Below, one piece after another: positions 26,815 through 35,040 of a DNA stretch of 40,183 bases. Source of the DNA: Bacteroidales bacterium UBA5507 (lineage in GTDB: Bacteria; Bacteroidota; Bacteroidia; Bacteroidales; Lentimicrobiaceae); the NCBI GenBank assembly GCA_002426195.1, contig DIOT01000039.1, positions 16,876-57,058 on the forward strand. Direction: 5' to 3'. The position numbers were made by a program, and so were the translations under genes. The notes under the pieces are model-generated. The model saw only the letters and a program-made list of their open reading frames with translations, ran no database searches and had not been told where the DNA came from. Each line of letters opens with the position of its first letter. Positions within the stretch are counted from its first letter, which is position 1.

Positions 26815-29757
26815 TTAATTGAAGGTTACATTTACACCAAGGGTAATCAGCGTAGTGCGGGGATAGTATGATAAGTATTCAATACCCGGAGTTAGTCCGC
26901 CAAGGTTTACTTCAGGATCAATTCCCTTATACCCTGTCAGACAGAATACGTCCTGAGCTGTGGCATAAACTCTGATTCCTGATATGTGCTTGACATTCAC
27001 TGGCATATTATATCCAATAGAAATGTTATCCAGTTTCAGGAAGGTAGCGTCTTCCACATATTTTGAAGAATACCGTGCATTTCCTGAAAATTCAGGTGTT
27101 TCAAACTGACTGAGTGTTACATTATTCAAACCTAATGTACCCCAGTTTTCGTAGTAAAGCCTGTAGGTGTTTAGTACATCCCCTCCAATACTTGCACGCA
27201 TGGAGAAACTGAGGTCAAAATCCTTATATGTAAAATAGTTGCTCCAACCAAGAGTTACATCGGGGAATGCATTTCCAATTACTTCCCAGTCGTCAGGACT
27301 TACTTGTCCAACTGGGTTAGCATTTTTAAACAAATCATGTCCTAATTCATCAAGTCCAATCCACACCGGACCGTAGAAAGTACCAAGTGCTTCACCTTCG
27401 CGTATTTTCTGGGCGTTTATACCAATTGAGCCGCCAATCCATCCCAGATCATAGGATTTATCGGTAAACTCATCATTTGAAAATTTCTCAAGAATGTTCT
27501 TGTTCCTGTTAGCGGTTAAGATTGTAGTCCAGTTAAAGTCCATTTTTGAAACTACCAGTCCTTTAAGTGTAAGCTCTATACCTCTGTTGCTGATAGTACC
27601 GACATTAGTAAATAGCTCTTTGTACAGATAAGGAGGCACTGATACATTATAGGTATAAAGAAGGTCGGTGCTCTTTCTGTAATAATAGTCAATTGTACCG
27701 CTTAGTCTGTTATTTAATATTGCAAAATCAAGACCAGCATTTATTTCATGCTTGTTTTCCCATTTAAGGTCAGGATTTGGATTGCTAATAGGTTGATAGG
27801 TGTTTATCCATTCTCCATTGTAGAAGAACTTACCTGCACGCCCCATTAATAGCAATGATTTATAGTTTCCTATGTCCTGGTTGCCCGTAACACCGTATCC
27901 TACACGAAGTTTAAGATCATTTACCCAGGCAATTTCGCTCATGAAATCTTCGCGATTAATTCTCCAACCTGCACTGATTGAAGGGAACCAACCCCATTTG
28001 TGATTGTCGCCAAAGCGTGATGATCCTTCGCGTCTCAGGGAGATTGCTGTTAAATATTTTTCATCATAATTGTACATTACCCTTCCGAAGAATGAAATGA
28101 GTCTGCTTTTTTCACGATAAGATCCCATTTCGGCGGTGCCTTCTGAAAGTGCTATACCGGCTCCTATATTATTTGGTCCATAAATATCAGTATCAAATCC
28201 TGAATTTATCATGTATGAATCATTCATCTCAACCTCTTCAAAAGAGTATCCTGCAAGAGCCTGTAAATTGTTCTTGCCAAATGAGCTTATATAATTGACA
28301 GTACTTTCATACTGAATATCACTGCTTTTGCCATTGCTTATTTCAGCTTCTCCATTTGAACCAAGTCGACTGGGATAGTATTTTGTACGGTAAGAGAAAT
28401 CCTCCCAATCTGATTTCTCAATAGAAATAAGATTAACCCAATTGATTGAGTTACTGAGTTTTAATGAAGCACGCAAATTTCCGCCGGCATCATTCGTCTT
28501 GCCTGTACGGACGCGCTCATTGAGCATTGCAACCGGATTATAATAATCCATCCCTGATATCAGCGTATAACCACCGGTATAAGTATTGCCCGGATCATAA
28601 ATGGGTGACGTCGGGTTTCTGATGAAAGCCTGATAGAATAGATCGTAGTTTGCAGGACTATAATTGCGCATTCCATAACTCAAGTTGTAATCCAGGGTTA
28701 GAAGGTCGCCAAGTGCCATCTGCTTAATGTTCGTTTTAAGAAGGTATTTGTCAGATTGGTTATCTTTTAATAAGCCTTCAGTTTGGTTTACGAAAATTAC
28801 AGTACGGTGAGAGAAGTTCTCATTGCCACCAGAAATTGCTAAATTGTGTGTATGCCCAATTGGAACCGGACGAGTAATTTCTTTAAACCAATCAGTTTCA
28901 GCACCATATAAACTACCGGCTTTTTCGGGAGCGTATTTCTCAATAGCTTCTTTAAACTGTGAAGCTGTGAGGTTTTCCACGCTTCTTGGAGCAACTTGTG
29001 CACTTATGTAACCGGAGTACTCAATTTTGCTTTCGCCTCTTGCTGCTCTTTTAGTTGTAATAATAATAACACCATTAGAACCACGTGTACCATAAATAGC
29101 AGCAGCAGCACCATCTTTAAGCACATCAACTGATTCAACTTCTTCGAAGCTCACGTTCTTAAGATCAGCACCGGCAATTCCATCAACAATAATTAGTGGC
29201 CCCTGTCCTGAAGTAAGCGTATTAGTACCACGAAGTAGAATTTGATAACCCGATTGAGGGTCAGCTCCGTCAGGTTTAGTAATTGACAATCCTGCTACCT
29301 TACCTTGCAACATACCAATAGGATCATTGTAAGATCCTTTGTTGAAGTCATCTGCTTTAATTGAAGCTATAGAACCAGTAACCTCCTTTTTGGTAGTAAG
29401 TCCATATCCAATTACTACTATTTCATCGAGGGATTCTACATTTGGAGCCAGCCTGACATCAATTGTTGTTTTATTGGAGATTTCTATCTCTTGTGAAACA
29501 TAGCCAATAAAACTGTAGACTAAAGTTGCTCCTTTAGGTGCATCAATTGTATATTTCCCGGCAATATCTGTAATGCTGCCTGTTTGAGTGCCTTTTACAA
29601 CGATGTTAACACCCGGCAGGGATTCTCCATTTGAACCGTCAGATACCTTCCCAGAAATTCTTATGGTGTTTGATCCTTGCCCAAATATGTTAAGGGAGAA
29701 TAGCAAGAAACACAAAGTCATCAAAAGACTTGGGAACGTGTATTTCACTTTATTCAT
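26815..29757 (-). CDS. SusC/RagA-family TonB-dependent outer membrane transporter
   Basis: A 980 aa TonB-dependent receptor that imports oligomeric or conjugated substrates together with SusD. After a signal peptide (FPSLLMTLCFLLFSLNIFGQ) come a carboxypeptidase-D-like regulatory domain (about 30-110: GESLPGVNIVVKGTQTGSIT), a TonB box-like DEIVVIGYG (about 115) and the plug domain (GMLQGKVAGLSI and SVDVLKDGAAAAIYGTRGSNG, the SusC signature near residues 215-235). The beta-barrel follows and ends in the aromatic-rich TLGVNVTFN. It lacks an N-terminal STN domain, so it is not coupled to an anti-sigma factor. It lies 24 bases after ribokinase and 15 bases before SusD, so it is co-transcribed with the ribokinase. 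Confidence 0.96.
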   Translation of the reverse strand: MNKVKYTFPSLLMTLCFLLFSLNIFGQGSNTIRISGKVSDGSNGESLPGVNIVVKGTQTGSITDIAGKYTIDAPKGATLVYSFIGYVSQEIEISNKTTIDVRLAPNVESLDEIVVIGYGLTTKKEVTGSIASIKADDFNKGSYNDPIGMLQGKVAGLSITKPDGADPQSGYQILLRGTNTLTSGQGPLIIVDGIAGADLKNVSFEEVESVDVLKDGAAAAIYGTRGSNGVIIITTKRAARGESKIEYSGYISAQVAPRSVENLTASQFKEAIEKYAPEKAGSLYGAETDWFKEITRPVPIGHTHNLAISGGNENFSHRTVIFVNQTEGLLKDNQSDKYLLKTNIKQMALGDLLTLDYNLSYGMRNYSPANYDLFYQAFIRNPTSPIYDPGNTYTGGYTLISGMDYYNPVAMLNERVRTGKTNDAGGNLRASLKLSNSINWVNLISIEKSDWEDFSYRTKYYPSRLGSNGEAEISNGKSSDIQYESTVNYISSFGKNNLQALAGYSFEEVEMNDSYMINSGFDTDIYGPNNIGAGIALSEGTAEMGSYREKSRLISFFGRVMYNYDEKYLTAISLRREGSSRFGDNHKWGWFPSISAGWRINREDFMSEIAWVNDLKLRVGYGVTGNQDIGNYKSLLLMGRAGKFFYNGEWINTYQPISNPNPDLKWENKHEINAGLDFAILNNRLSGTIDYYYRKSTDLLYTYNVSVPPYLYKELFTNVGTISNRGIELTLKGLVVSKMDFNWTTILTANRNKNILEKFSNDEFTDKSYDLGWIGGSIGINAQKIREGEALGTFYGPVWIGLDELGHDLFKNANPVGQVSPDDWEVIGNAFPDVTLGWSNYFTYKDFDLSFSMRASIGGDVLNTYRLYYENWGTLGLNNVTLSQFETPEFSGNARYSSKYVEDATFLKLDNISIGYNMPVNVKHISGIRVYATAQDVFCLTGYKGIDPEVNLGGLTPGIEYLSYYPRTTLITLGVNVTFN

Positions 29758-29781
29758 GATATTATGGTTTATTAGTTGTTT

Positions 29782-30705
29782 TTATTTTTCTACTTCGAGT
29801 GAAGCAAGTTCCGAGCGGTAAGGTATAGATGACTGTGCACCCATTCGGGTAACCGTAATAGCAGATGCTTTAGCGGCCATCTGCACTGCTTCGAGAATGC
29901 TTTTACCCTCTGATAATCCAACACATACAGTTCCACAGAAAACATCACCTGCTGCAGTTGTATCAATTGCCTCTACCCTCACAGCTTCAACAAACTGGTA
30001 ATTGTCGTGTTCCTTAATCAATGCGCCTTGTGCTCCCAGAGTTATTACCACAATATCCACACCCTTATCGCTGATAATTTTAGCGGCTTGTTTAGCTGAT
30101 TCCAGATCTGTTACCTTAATTCCGGAAAGTATTTCGGCTTCGCTCTTATTAGGTATGATTATATAAAGGTTCTTCAAAAGTTTGTCAGAAAGTGCCCTTG
30201 CAGGTGCCGGATTAAGAATCACTTTAACACCTTTGTTATTTGCCATTTCAGCAACATATTCCACAGTGTCAATAGGAATTTCAAGCTGCATTAATACCAG
30301 GTCGCTGCTTTCAATCTCTTCAGTTGCCTTATCTATATCAGCTCTGCATAAAGAGGCATTAGCCCCTGATGCAACCACTATGCAATTTTCGCCAAAGGAA
30401 TCTACGGTGATAAGCGCAACACCTGATGGATTTTTGCTATCTGAAAAGATATAATCTGTTTTTATGTTCTCGGCATTATACAATGTTACTGATTGTCTTC
30501 CGAAAACATCATTTCCTGTTTTTGATATAAGTGTGACGTTTCCACCTAAACGAGAAGCTGCTACAGCTTGATTCGCACCTTTACCACCGGGATTCATGAA
30601 GAACTCCCCACCTAAAATTGTCTCACCCGGTATTGGTAACCGGTCTGCCTTTATGACCATGTCGGTATTGCAACTTCCGACAACTACTATTTTCTTTCTT
30701 TGCAT
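29782..30705 (-). CDS. rbsK: Ribokinase (PfkB family)
   Basis: A 307 aa cytosolic kinase that phosphorylates ribose to ribose 5-phosphate. Motifs: VVVGSCNTDMVIKADRLP with the substrate-side aspartate, NPGGKGANQAVAASRLGG (about 38-55, the PfkB signature and sugar binding), NKSEAEIL (NxxE Mg site, about 185-192) and DTTAAGDVFCG (about 250-260) with the catalytic aspartate. Overall length and motifs fit RbsK rather than adenosine kinase or fructokinase. It is the first gene of the long minus-strand operon and the strongest clue that the locus targets ribose or a ribose-containing compound. A -7-like element at 30732-30739 is 27 bases before its ATG. Confidence 0.93.
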   Translation of the reverse strand: MQRKKIVVVGSCNTDMVIKADRLPIPGETILGGEFFMNPGGKGANQAVAASRLGGNVTLISKTGNDVFGRQSVTLYNAENIKTDYIFSDSKNPSGVALITVDSFGENCIVVASGANASLCRADIDKATEEIESSDLVLMQLEIPIDTVEYVAEMANNKGVKVILNPAPARALSDKLLKNLYIIIPNKSEAEILSGIKVTDLESAKQAAKIISDKGVDIVVITLGAQGALIKEHDNYQFVEAVRVEAIDTTAAGDVFCGTVCVGLSEGKSILEAVQMAAKASAITVTRMGAQSSIPYRSELASLEVEK

Positions 30706-30731
30706 GTATTTAATTATCTGTTTGAGAGTTA

Positions 30732-30739
30732 CAAAGCTA
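30732..30739 (-). promoter_or_regulatory. Candidate -7 element of the ribokinase-SusCD operon
   Basis: On the minus strand the bases read TAGCTTTG, an exact TAnnTTTG match, 27 bases before the ribokinase ATG. The nearest TTTG upstream (plus 30764-30767) gives a 24-base spacer, longer than the usual 19-21, so the promoter may be weak and depend on an activator. Confidence 0.5.
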
Positions 30740-30855
30740 AAGCATGGTATTGTTAAAAAAAGCCAAAAAGTTATGTCAATCTGTAATTCTAAAATGGGTA
30801 TTTGCTTAGATGAATAGTCTTAGAAAGCACTAAATCAAATGATTAAATAATTCAA

Positions 30856-30892
30856 TTTGTGCTAAGTTTATAGAATTATAACATTATCTTTG
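30856..30892 (+). promoter_or_regulatory. Candidate promoter of the divergent regulator gene
   Basis: TTTG at 30856-30859 and TATCTTTG at 30885-30892 resemble the -33/-7 pattern with a long 25-base spacer. Transcription would start near 30900, leaving a leader of about 195 nt before the ATG at 31095. The whole divergent gap 30706-31094 holds this, the opposite-facing -7 element and the short frame at 30936. Confidence 0.4.
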
Positions 30893-30935
30893 GGCGGGAA
30901 ATAAAAAATCATCTGCATAAATCCTTCTACTATAT

Positions 30936-31031
30936 ATGGAAAACCTTTTCATAGAGCTCATACAGGCATCAATTGCTAACCTAAACAGAAATGCAGCAAT
31001 CCACAAAGTATATTTTTTGCAAAAGGATTAA
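30936..31031 (+). other. Possible 31-codon leader reading frame
   Basis: ATG at 30936 opens a 31-codon frame ending in TAA at 31029-31031, inside the predicted leader of the 31095 gene. The product begins MENLFIELIQASIANLNRN and has no recognisable motif. It may be chance; the position in a regulator leader is the only argument for it. Confidence 0.2.
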
Positions 31032-31094
31032 TAAAAGTCAGATTACGTTTATTGAACCGACACATTAATAATAAGTAGCTGAATAGTATAAAAT

Positions 31095-32639
31095 ATGACC
31101 AAGTTTGAAGCCCTTATAAACCTGATACACTCAATGAGTCAGGCAGAGAAAAAAGCATTCACAAGTAAAGTCTGTAAGAAAAAGGTGACCACTGAGTATG
31201 TCCTATTATATAATGCTATAGAGGAAGGTGCCGGACAAACACCTTCGGAAATAAGGAGCTCATATTCAATCAGAGGAAAGAGCGCAAATTTTGAAACCAC
31301 AGTTAAATATCTAATGAGTCTGTTGCTGGATATTTTGTTGGATCTCCGAAAAGAGCAGGATAGTTTTTATTCACTCTTTAATAAAATACTTAAGGCTAGG
31401 GTACTATTTGAGAAGTCCTTATTCGAAGAGAGTTTTGAATTGCTTCATAATGTCAAAAGGCAGGCTACTAAATTTGAGAATTATTACGCATTACTTCTAG
31501 CCGGAAGAATAGAACTTGAGTATTTACTTATACTTAATTTTCCAGATACCGACGAAAAAACGCTTCTGAAAAAGCAATTCGATGTAAATGAATCACTCAA
31601 GTATTTAAGAAAGATAAATGAGCAGTCTTCGTTATACGAGATATTGAAACACCGTATAGCAACAAAAGGATATGCCAGATCGCAAAAAGAAAAGGATGAG
31701 CTGAATGATCTGGTGTATAGCGAACTAAGTATAGTGGCATCATTTGGTCCGGAGAATTTTGAGATATCCAAGTTGCACCAACTCTTCCAGTCGAATTACC
31801 TTATCAGTGTGGGTGATTATGAATCAGCTCTGCGGTCTTACGCCGAATTGAACAATCTTTTTGAGCAAAACAAGCACTTATGGAGCAGTCCTCCGGTTTA
31901 TTATGTTCAGTCACTTGAAGGTGTTCTCGAAAGCCTGAGAAGTATCCGTAACTATGAGAGTATGCCGCATTTCATAAACCAGTTGAAGAAAATTGAAAGC
32001 AATTCCATTGATTTCGATCTGCATGTACAATGCATTGTGTATTTGTACGAGTTGTTTCCTCTGCTTGATAAAGGAAATTATTTGGCTGCAGCTCAACACA
32101 TGGAAGACAACCGCACAAATATTTACAACAACTTTCAATCGTTAAGTTTAGCCAGGCAAGCAGAGATAAGTTTGTACACTGCCCTCATACATTTTGGTAA
32201 TAAGCAATATTCTAAAGCTTATAAATTTCTAAGTCAAATAATTATACGTGGGAAGAACTATTATTACCTGCCTTTATACCGAACAATAAGGCTTGTGAAC
32301 CTCATGATACTATATAAGTTGGGAGATTTTGAACTTATTCACTATGAAATCAGATCGATTAAACGAGATCTCTCGGGTTCTGTTAAGGGATATAAAATAG
32401 AAAAGATTTTTTTGAAGTTCCTGTTGAGAGAGTTGCCTTCATCATATAGAAAGCGTGAGCTACTATGGGAAAAGTACAATGCCGATTTTAGTGCATTGCA
32501 ACACGATGTCTATGAACAGCAAGTACTTCACATCTTTGATTTTACTGCATGGGTTGAAGCTATAATAAAGAAGGTTAGCCTATCGGAGATTATCGCCGGA
32601 AGAAATTCTCAAGCTCAGGTATCAAGTGCACAGGTTTAG
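31095..32639 (+). CDS. Helical-repeat (TPR-like) protein, probable regulator of the ribose locus
   Basis: A 514 aa cytosolic protein, almost entirely alpha-helical by residue pattern. The N-terminus (SMSQAEKKAFTSKVCKKK, then YVLLYNAIEEG and SANFETTVKYLMSLLLDILL) resembles a recurrent N-terminal domain of Bacteroidota proteins. It precedes a series of TPR-like helix pairs (for example FEESFELLHNVKRQATKFENYY, YESALRSYAELNNLF, QYSKAYKFLSQIIIRGKNYYY). No classical helix-turn-helix, kinase or transmembrane segment is seen. It is divergent from the ribokinase operon with a 389-base gap, and the locus has no HTCS, SusR or ECF sigma factor. That makes this the best candidate for the controlling protein, in the place occupied by rusR in the B. 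thetaiotaomicron rus locus as I recall. DNA binding is inference. Confidence 0.7.
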   Translation: MTKFEALINLIHSMSQAEKKAFTSKVCKKKVTTEYVLLYNAIEEGAGQTPSEIRSSYSIRGKSANFETTVKYLMSLLLDILLDLRKEQDSFYSLFNKILKARVLFEKSLFEESFELLHNVKRQATKFENYYALLLAGRIELEYLLILNFPDTDEKTLLKKQFDVNESLKYLRKINEQSSLYEILKHRIATKGYARSQKEKDELNDLVYSELSIVASFGPENFEISKLHQLFQSNYLISVGDYESALRSYAELNNLFEQNKHLWSSPPVYYVQSLEGVLESLRSIRNYESMPHFINQLKKIESNSIDFDLHVQCIVYLYELFPLLDKGNYLAAAQHMEDNRTNIYNNFQSLSLARQAEISLYTALIHFGNKQYSKAYKFLSQIIIRGKNYYYLPLYRTIRLVNLMILYKLGDFELIHYEIRSIKRDLSGSVKGYKIEKIFLKFLLRELPSSYRKRELLWEKYNADFSALQHDVYEQQVLHIFDFTAWVEAIIKKVSLSEIIAGRNSQAQVSSAQV

Positions 32640-32711
32640 TAGTTTTTAGTATTTTTGGTCTGATATAAGTTAATAGTAAAGTTAGGAATACATTAAAATT
32701 AACTAAGAGTA

Positions 32712-32773
32712 CACTTACGATAAGCCTAAGTTAAGAGTAAGTTTACCGTAATTTTACCGTAAGTGAACCGTAT
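32712..32773 (+). repeat. Phased ACCGTA repeats and inverted repeat upstream of 32943 gene
   Basis: ACCGTA occurs at 32745, 32756 and 32767, exactly 11 bases apart, so on one face of the helix. An 8-bp inverted repeat, CACTTACG (32712-32719) and CGTAAGTG (32758-32765), overlaps the array. The 303-base gap 32640-32942 contains this and the stem-loop at 32876 and no gene. The layout looks like an operator for a regulator bound as a tandem array. Confidence 0.45.
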
Positions 32774-32875
32774 CTGTAAATATAATTTATCCTTTTTTAT
32801 TTTCCGTTTTCAAATAAACCTTTAATTTTACTTTGGTGATACTGCTTAAGGATAGGTGGCAGTGAAGTCATGTGA

Positions 32876-32901
32876 GCACGAATTCAAGTGGAATCTTGTG
32901 C
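32876..32901 (+). other. Stem-loop in the leader of the 32943 gene
   Basis: GCACGAATTC (32876-32885) pairs with GAATCTTGTGC (32891-32901) around a 5-nt loop, with one bulged C and one G-U pair. It lies 41 bases before the ATG, and there is no T tract after it, so it is not a terminator. It could be a leader structure affecting translation or stability. Confidence 0.35.
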
Positions 32902-32942
32902 CCTCGGATACAAAAAGAAAGGACAGATAATTTAATTGCTCA

Positions 32943-33989
32943 ATGACTGAAAGCGTAATAATATACTATTTTTCAGGAACGGGTAACTCAAAAAATGTTG
33001 CCGGTTGGCTATATGAAAATGCCACCAGCATAGGAGCAAAATGTGATTTGGTAAGTATTTCCAATCTGGAATATCCAATAGAAAAGCCCCCGGAAGATAC
33101 TCAGGTTATTATTATTTCTCCTGTACACGGTTTTAATTATCCACCATTAGTTTTAAAATTCATTACTCGATTTCCAAAAGGGAAAAACAGAATCGTATTA
33201 ATGTGTACCAGGGCAGGGCTGCTCATTGGGAAGTATAATCTCCCAGGCGTAAGTGGCTTGACTTTCTATTTTTCATCTTTAATCCTGACACTGAAAGGGC
33301 ACAAGATATCAGGAATGATACCTGTTGATCTACCTTCAAACTGGATATCATTTCATCCGGGATTGAATCGTCCTACTGTCGACGTGCTTTATCAGAAGAA
33401 TAAAAAGAAAGTTCAAATACTGGCTGAAAGGATTTTTGCGGGCAAAAATGTTTGGAGAGGGCTACGCGATATCATACAGGATATAATTGTGATACCGATT
33501 TCTCCTGCCTATTACCTTGTTGGCAGGTTCTTTTTGGCCAAAACTCTGTATGCGTCAAGAGACTGTGATGACTGTGATATTTGCCTTAAGGCTTGTCCTG
33601 CGAAAGCAATTATAAAGATTGACAACAGAATGTACTGGACTTTTCGTTGTGAAAGCTGTATGAAGTGTATTGCCAATTGCCCCAAACAGGCAATTGAGAC
33701 AGCTCATGGATTTGTCATTGGATATATATCCCTTGCATCTGCTATTACAGGGTCACTTTTGCTCTTGTTTGAGAAGTATGTTCTTTCACTTGAAAGCGGG
33801 TTAGTGAAATGGATTATTGAAAGTGCTATCCTCATCTTTTTACTGGGAGTGGCATATCGGATTATGCATTACCTGATGCGTTTTAAGTGGATTGAAAGAA
33901 TGATGGTTTACACGTCGCTCACGAAATTTAAGTTTTGGGGCAAAATCAGGATAAGGTATTATAAGCATGGCAATCCGGTTGTTAAATGA
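32943..33989 (+). CDS. EFR1-type flavodoxin/ferredoxin fusion with membrane tail
   Basis: A 348 aa electron-transfer protein. Residues about 1-150 are flavodoxin-like, opening with the FMN phosphate loop YYFSGTGNSKNVAGWL. Residues about 205-255 are a ferredoxin domain with two complete 4Fe-4S motifs: CDDCDICLKACP (starting at C208) and CESCMKCIANCP. The C-terminus has two hydrophobic helices (about 258-278 and 285-310) and a basic tail. The EFR1 family pairs flavin and two clusters in one chain; the membrane tail is not part of the basic module. It follows a 303-base gap with regulatory-looking repeats and is not tightly linked to the genes on either side. The redox partner is not identifiable. 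Confidence 0.85.
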   Translation: MTESVIIYYFSGTGNSKNVAGWLYENATSIGAKCDLVSISNLEYPIEKPPEDTQVIIISPVHGFNYPPLVLKFITRFPKGKNRIVLMCTRAGLLIGKYNLPGVSGLTFYFSSLILTLKGHKISGMIPVDLPSNWISFHPGLNRPTVDVLYQKNKKKVQILAERIFAGKNVWRGLRDIIQDIIVIPISPAYYLVGRFFLAKTLYASRDCDDCDICLKACPAKAIIKIDNRMYWTFRCESCMKCIANCPKQAIETAHGFVIGYISLASAITGSLLLLFEKYVLSLESGLVKWIIESAILIFLLGVAYRIMHYLMRFKWIERMMVYTSLTKFKFWGKIRIRYYKHGNPVVK

Positions 33990-34175
33990 TAACCAGATAG
34001 TGATTGTATTTGCTTTTTATAAGTAGGTGATAAAGTACTTTTTCACACTATTTACTAAGTGGCTTATTATATGTAGGGTAGAGAATTCTACTTTCGATAT
34101 TGGTGTCATTTGTCGTTACTCAATCTTAATTTGGATTTTGTTGTTATTTTTATTTTAAAGTCTAACAATATACTT

Positions 34176-35027
34176 ATGAAGCTATATTTACTGTTACTTT
34201 ACTTGTTTGCTTTTACCGGAACGCTTCTTGCTCAAACTGAATTGTCAGATGAACCTGGTCAGAAGCATTTTTCACCGAAACATAGTCTTGAACTGGGATT
34301 TGGATTTGGTCATTTAGTTAACCAGGATTTGGTTTTCTCACCATTCATTCATCGCGATTTGGCTTTTCCCTCTGCTATGATAGGTTACGAGGCACAAGGC
34401 AGATTAATTCACAAGATAAGTTTGAGATACGCTTCTTTTTGTACTGTACTAAATGAGTCTTATGAATATTTTGAGGATGGTGAGGAAGAGACAACGACAC
34501 CTCATTCATTTACAAATATTAATCTGGGCTACAATGCTGGGTTGCCTTTACATTTGACAGAGAAACACAGGATGATAGGTGGGTTGTCGTTATCGTGGGA
34601 TATTCATTCGCTGAATTATTCATATGGTCGTATAGGTAGTGTTGGCTATTATTCAGGTACAGGAATAGGAGTGTTCGGCAAATATGAATGGTTTTTATCT
34701 GAATCGACCAAAGTCTCTGCCAATATTCAGATTCCTTTGGTATCGTGGATTGCCCGGTCGCCGTATCTGGTAAATGATGATGAGTTTATTGAGAATATTT
34801 CTTCCCATAAGGGTATACCAACGTTTATAGATTTTTTAGGTGATGGAAGGTTAGTCACTCTGAATAGACTTCAACGATTGTCAACAGCTATAGAAGGAAG
34901 CCACATATTAAGTAATCACTGGGCAGTGGGAGGAGAATGGAGCTTTGGTTTTATTCATACATCCAGACCGAGAAATTTGGTGTCGTACCAGAATACATTG
35001 GTGGGTAAAGTGATTTATGTTTTCTAA
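34176..35027 (+). CDS. Probable outer membrane beta-barrel protein
   Basis: The frame is open from 34110, but the ATG at 34176 gives a proper signal peptide (MKLYLLLLYLFAFTGTLLAQ) and a 283 aa protein, so that start is chosen. The mature part has alternating hydrophobic and polar strands with aromatic residues (LELGFGFGHLV, INLGYNAGLPLHL, GGLSLSWDIHSLNYSY, AVGGEWSFGFIHTS) and ends in VGKVIYVF, a terminal aromatic typical of outer membrane barrels. No family is recognised. It is 13 bases upstream of the S41 peptidase lipoprotein, so the two are probably co-transcribed. Confidence 0.7.
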   Translation: MKLYLLLLYLFAFTGTLLAQTELSDEPGQKHFSPKHSLELGFGFGHLVNQDLVFSPFIHRDLAFPSAMIGYEAQGRLIHKISLRYASFCTVLNESYEYFEDGEEETTTPHSFTNINLGYNAGLPLHLTEKHRMIGGLSLSWDIHSLNYSYGRIGSVGYYSGTGIGVFGKYEWFLSESTKVSANIQIPLVSWIARSPYLVNDDEFIENISSHKGIPTFIDFLGDGRLVTLNRLQRLSTAIEGSHILSNHWAVGGEWSFGFIHTSRPRNLVSYQNTLVGKVIYVF

Positions 35028-35040
35028 AAAGAGATTCAAG

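Noticed and set aside
32745..32773. CRISPR-like array
   Set aside because: Units are only six or seven bases with a 5-base interval and three copies; there are no spacers of CRISPR length and no cas genes.
32876..32901. Rho-independent terminator of the regulator gene
   Set aside because: No T run follows the stem, and it is 237 bases from the regulator stop but only 41 from the next start.
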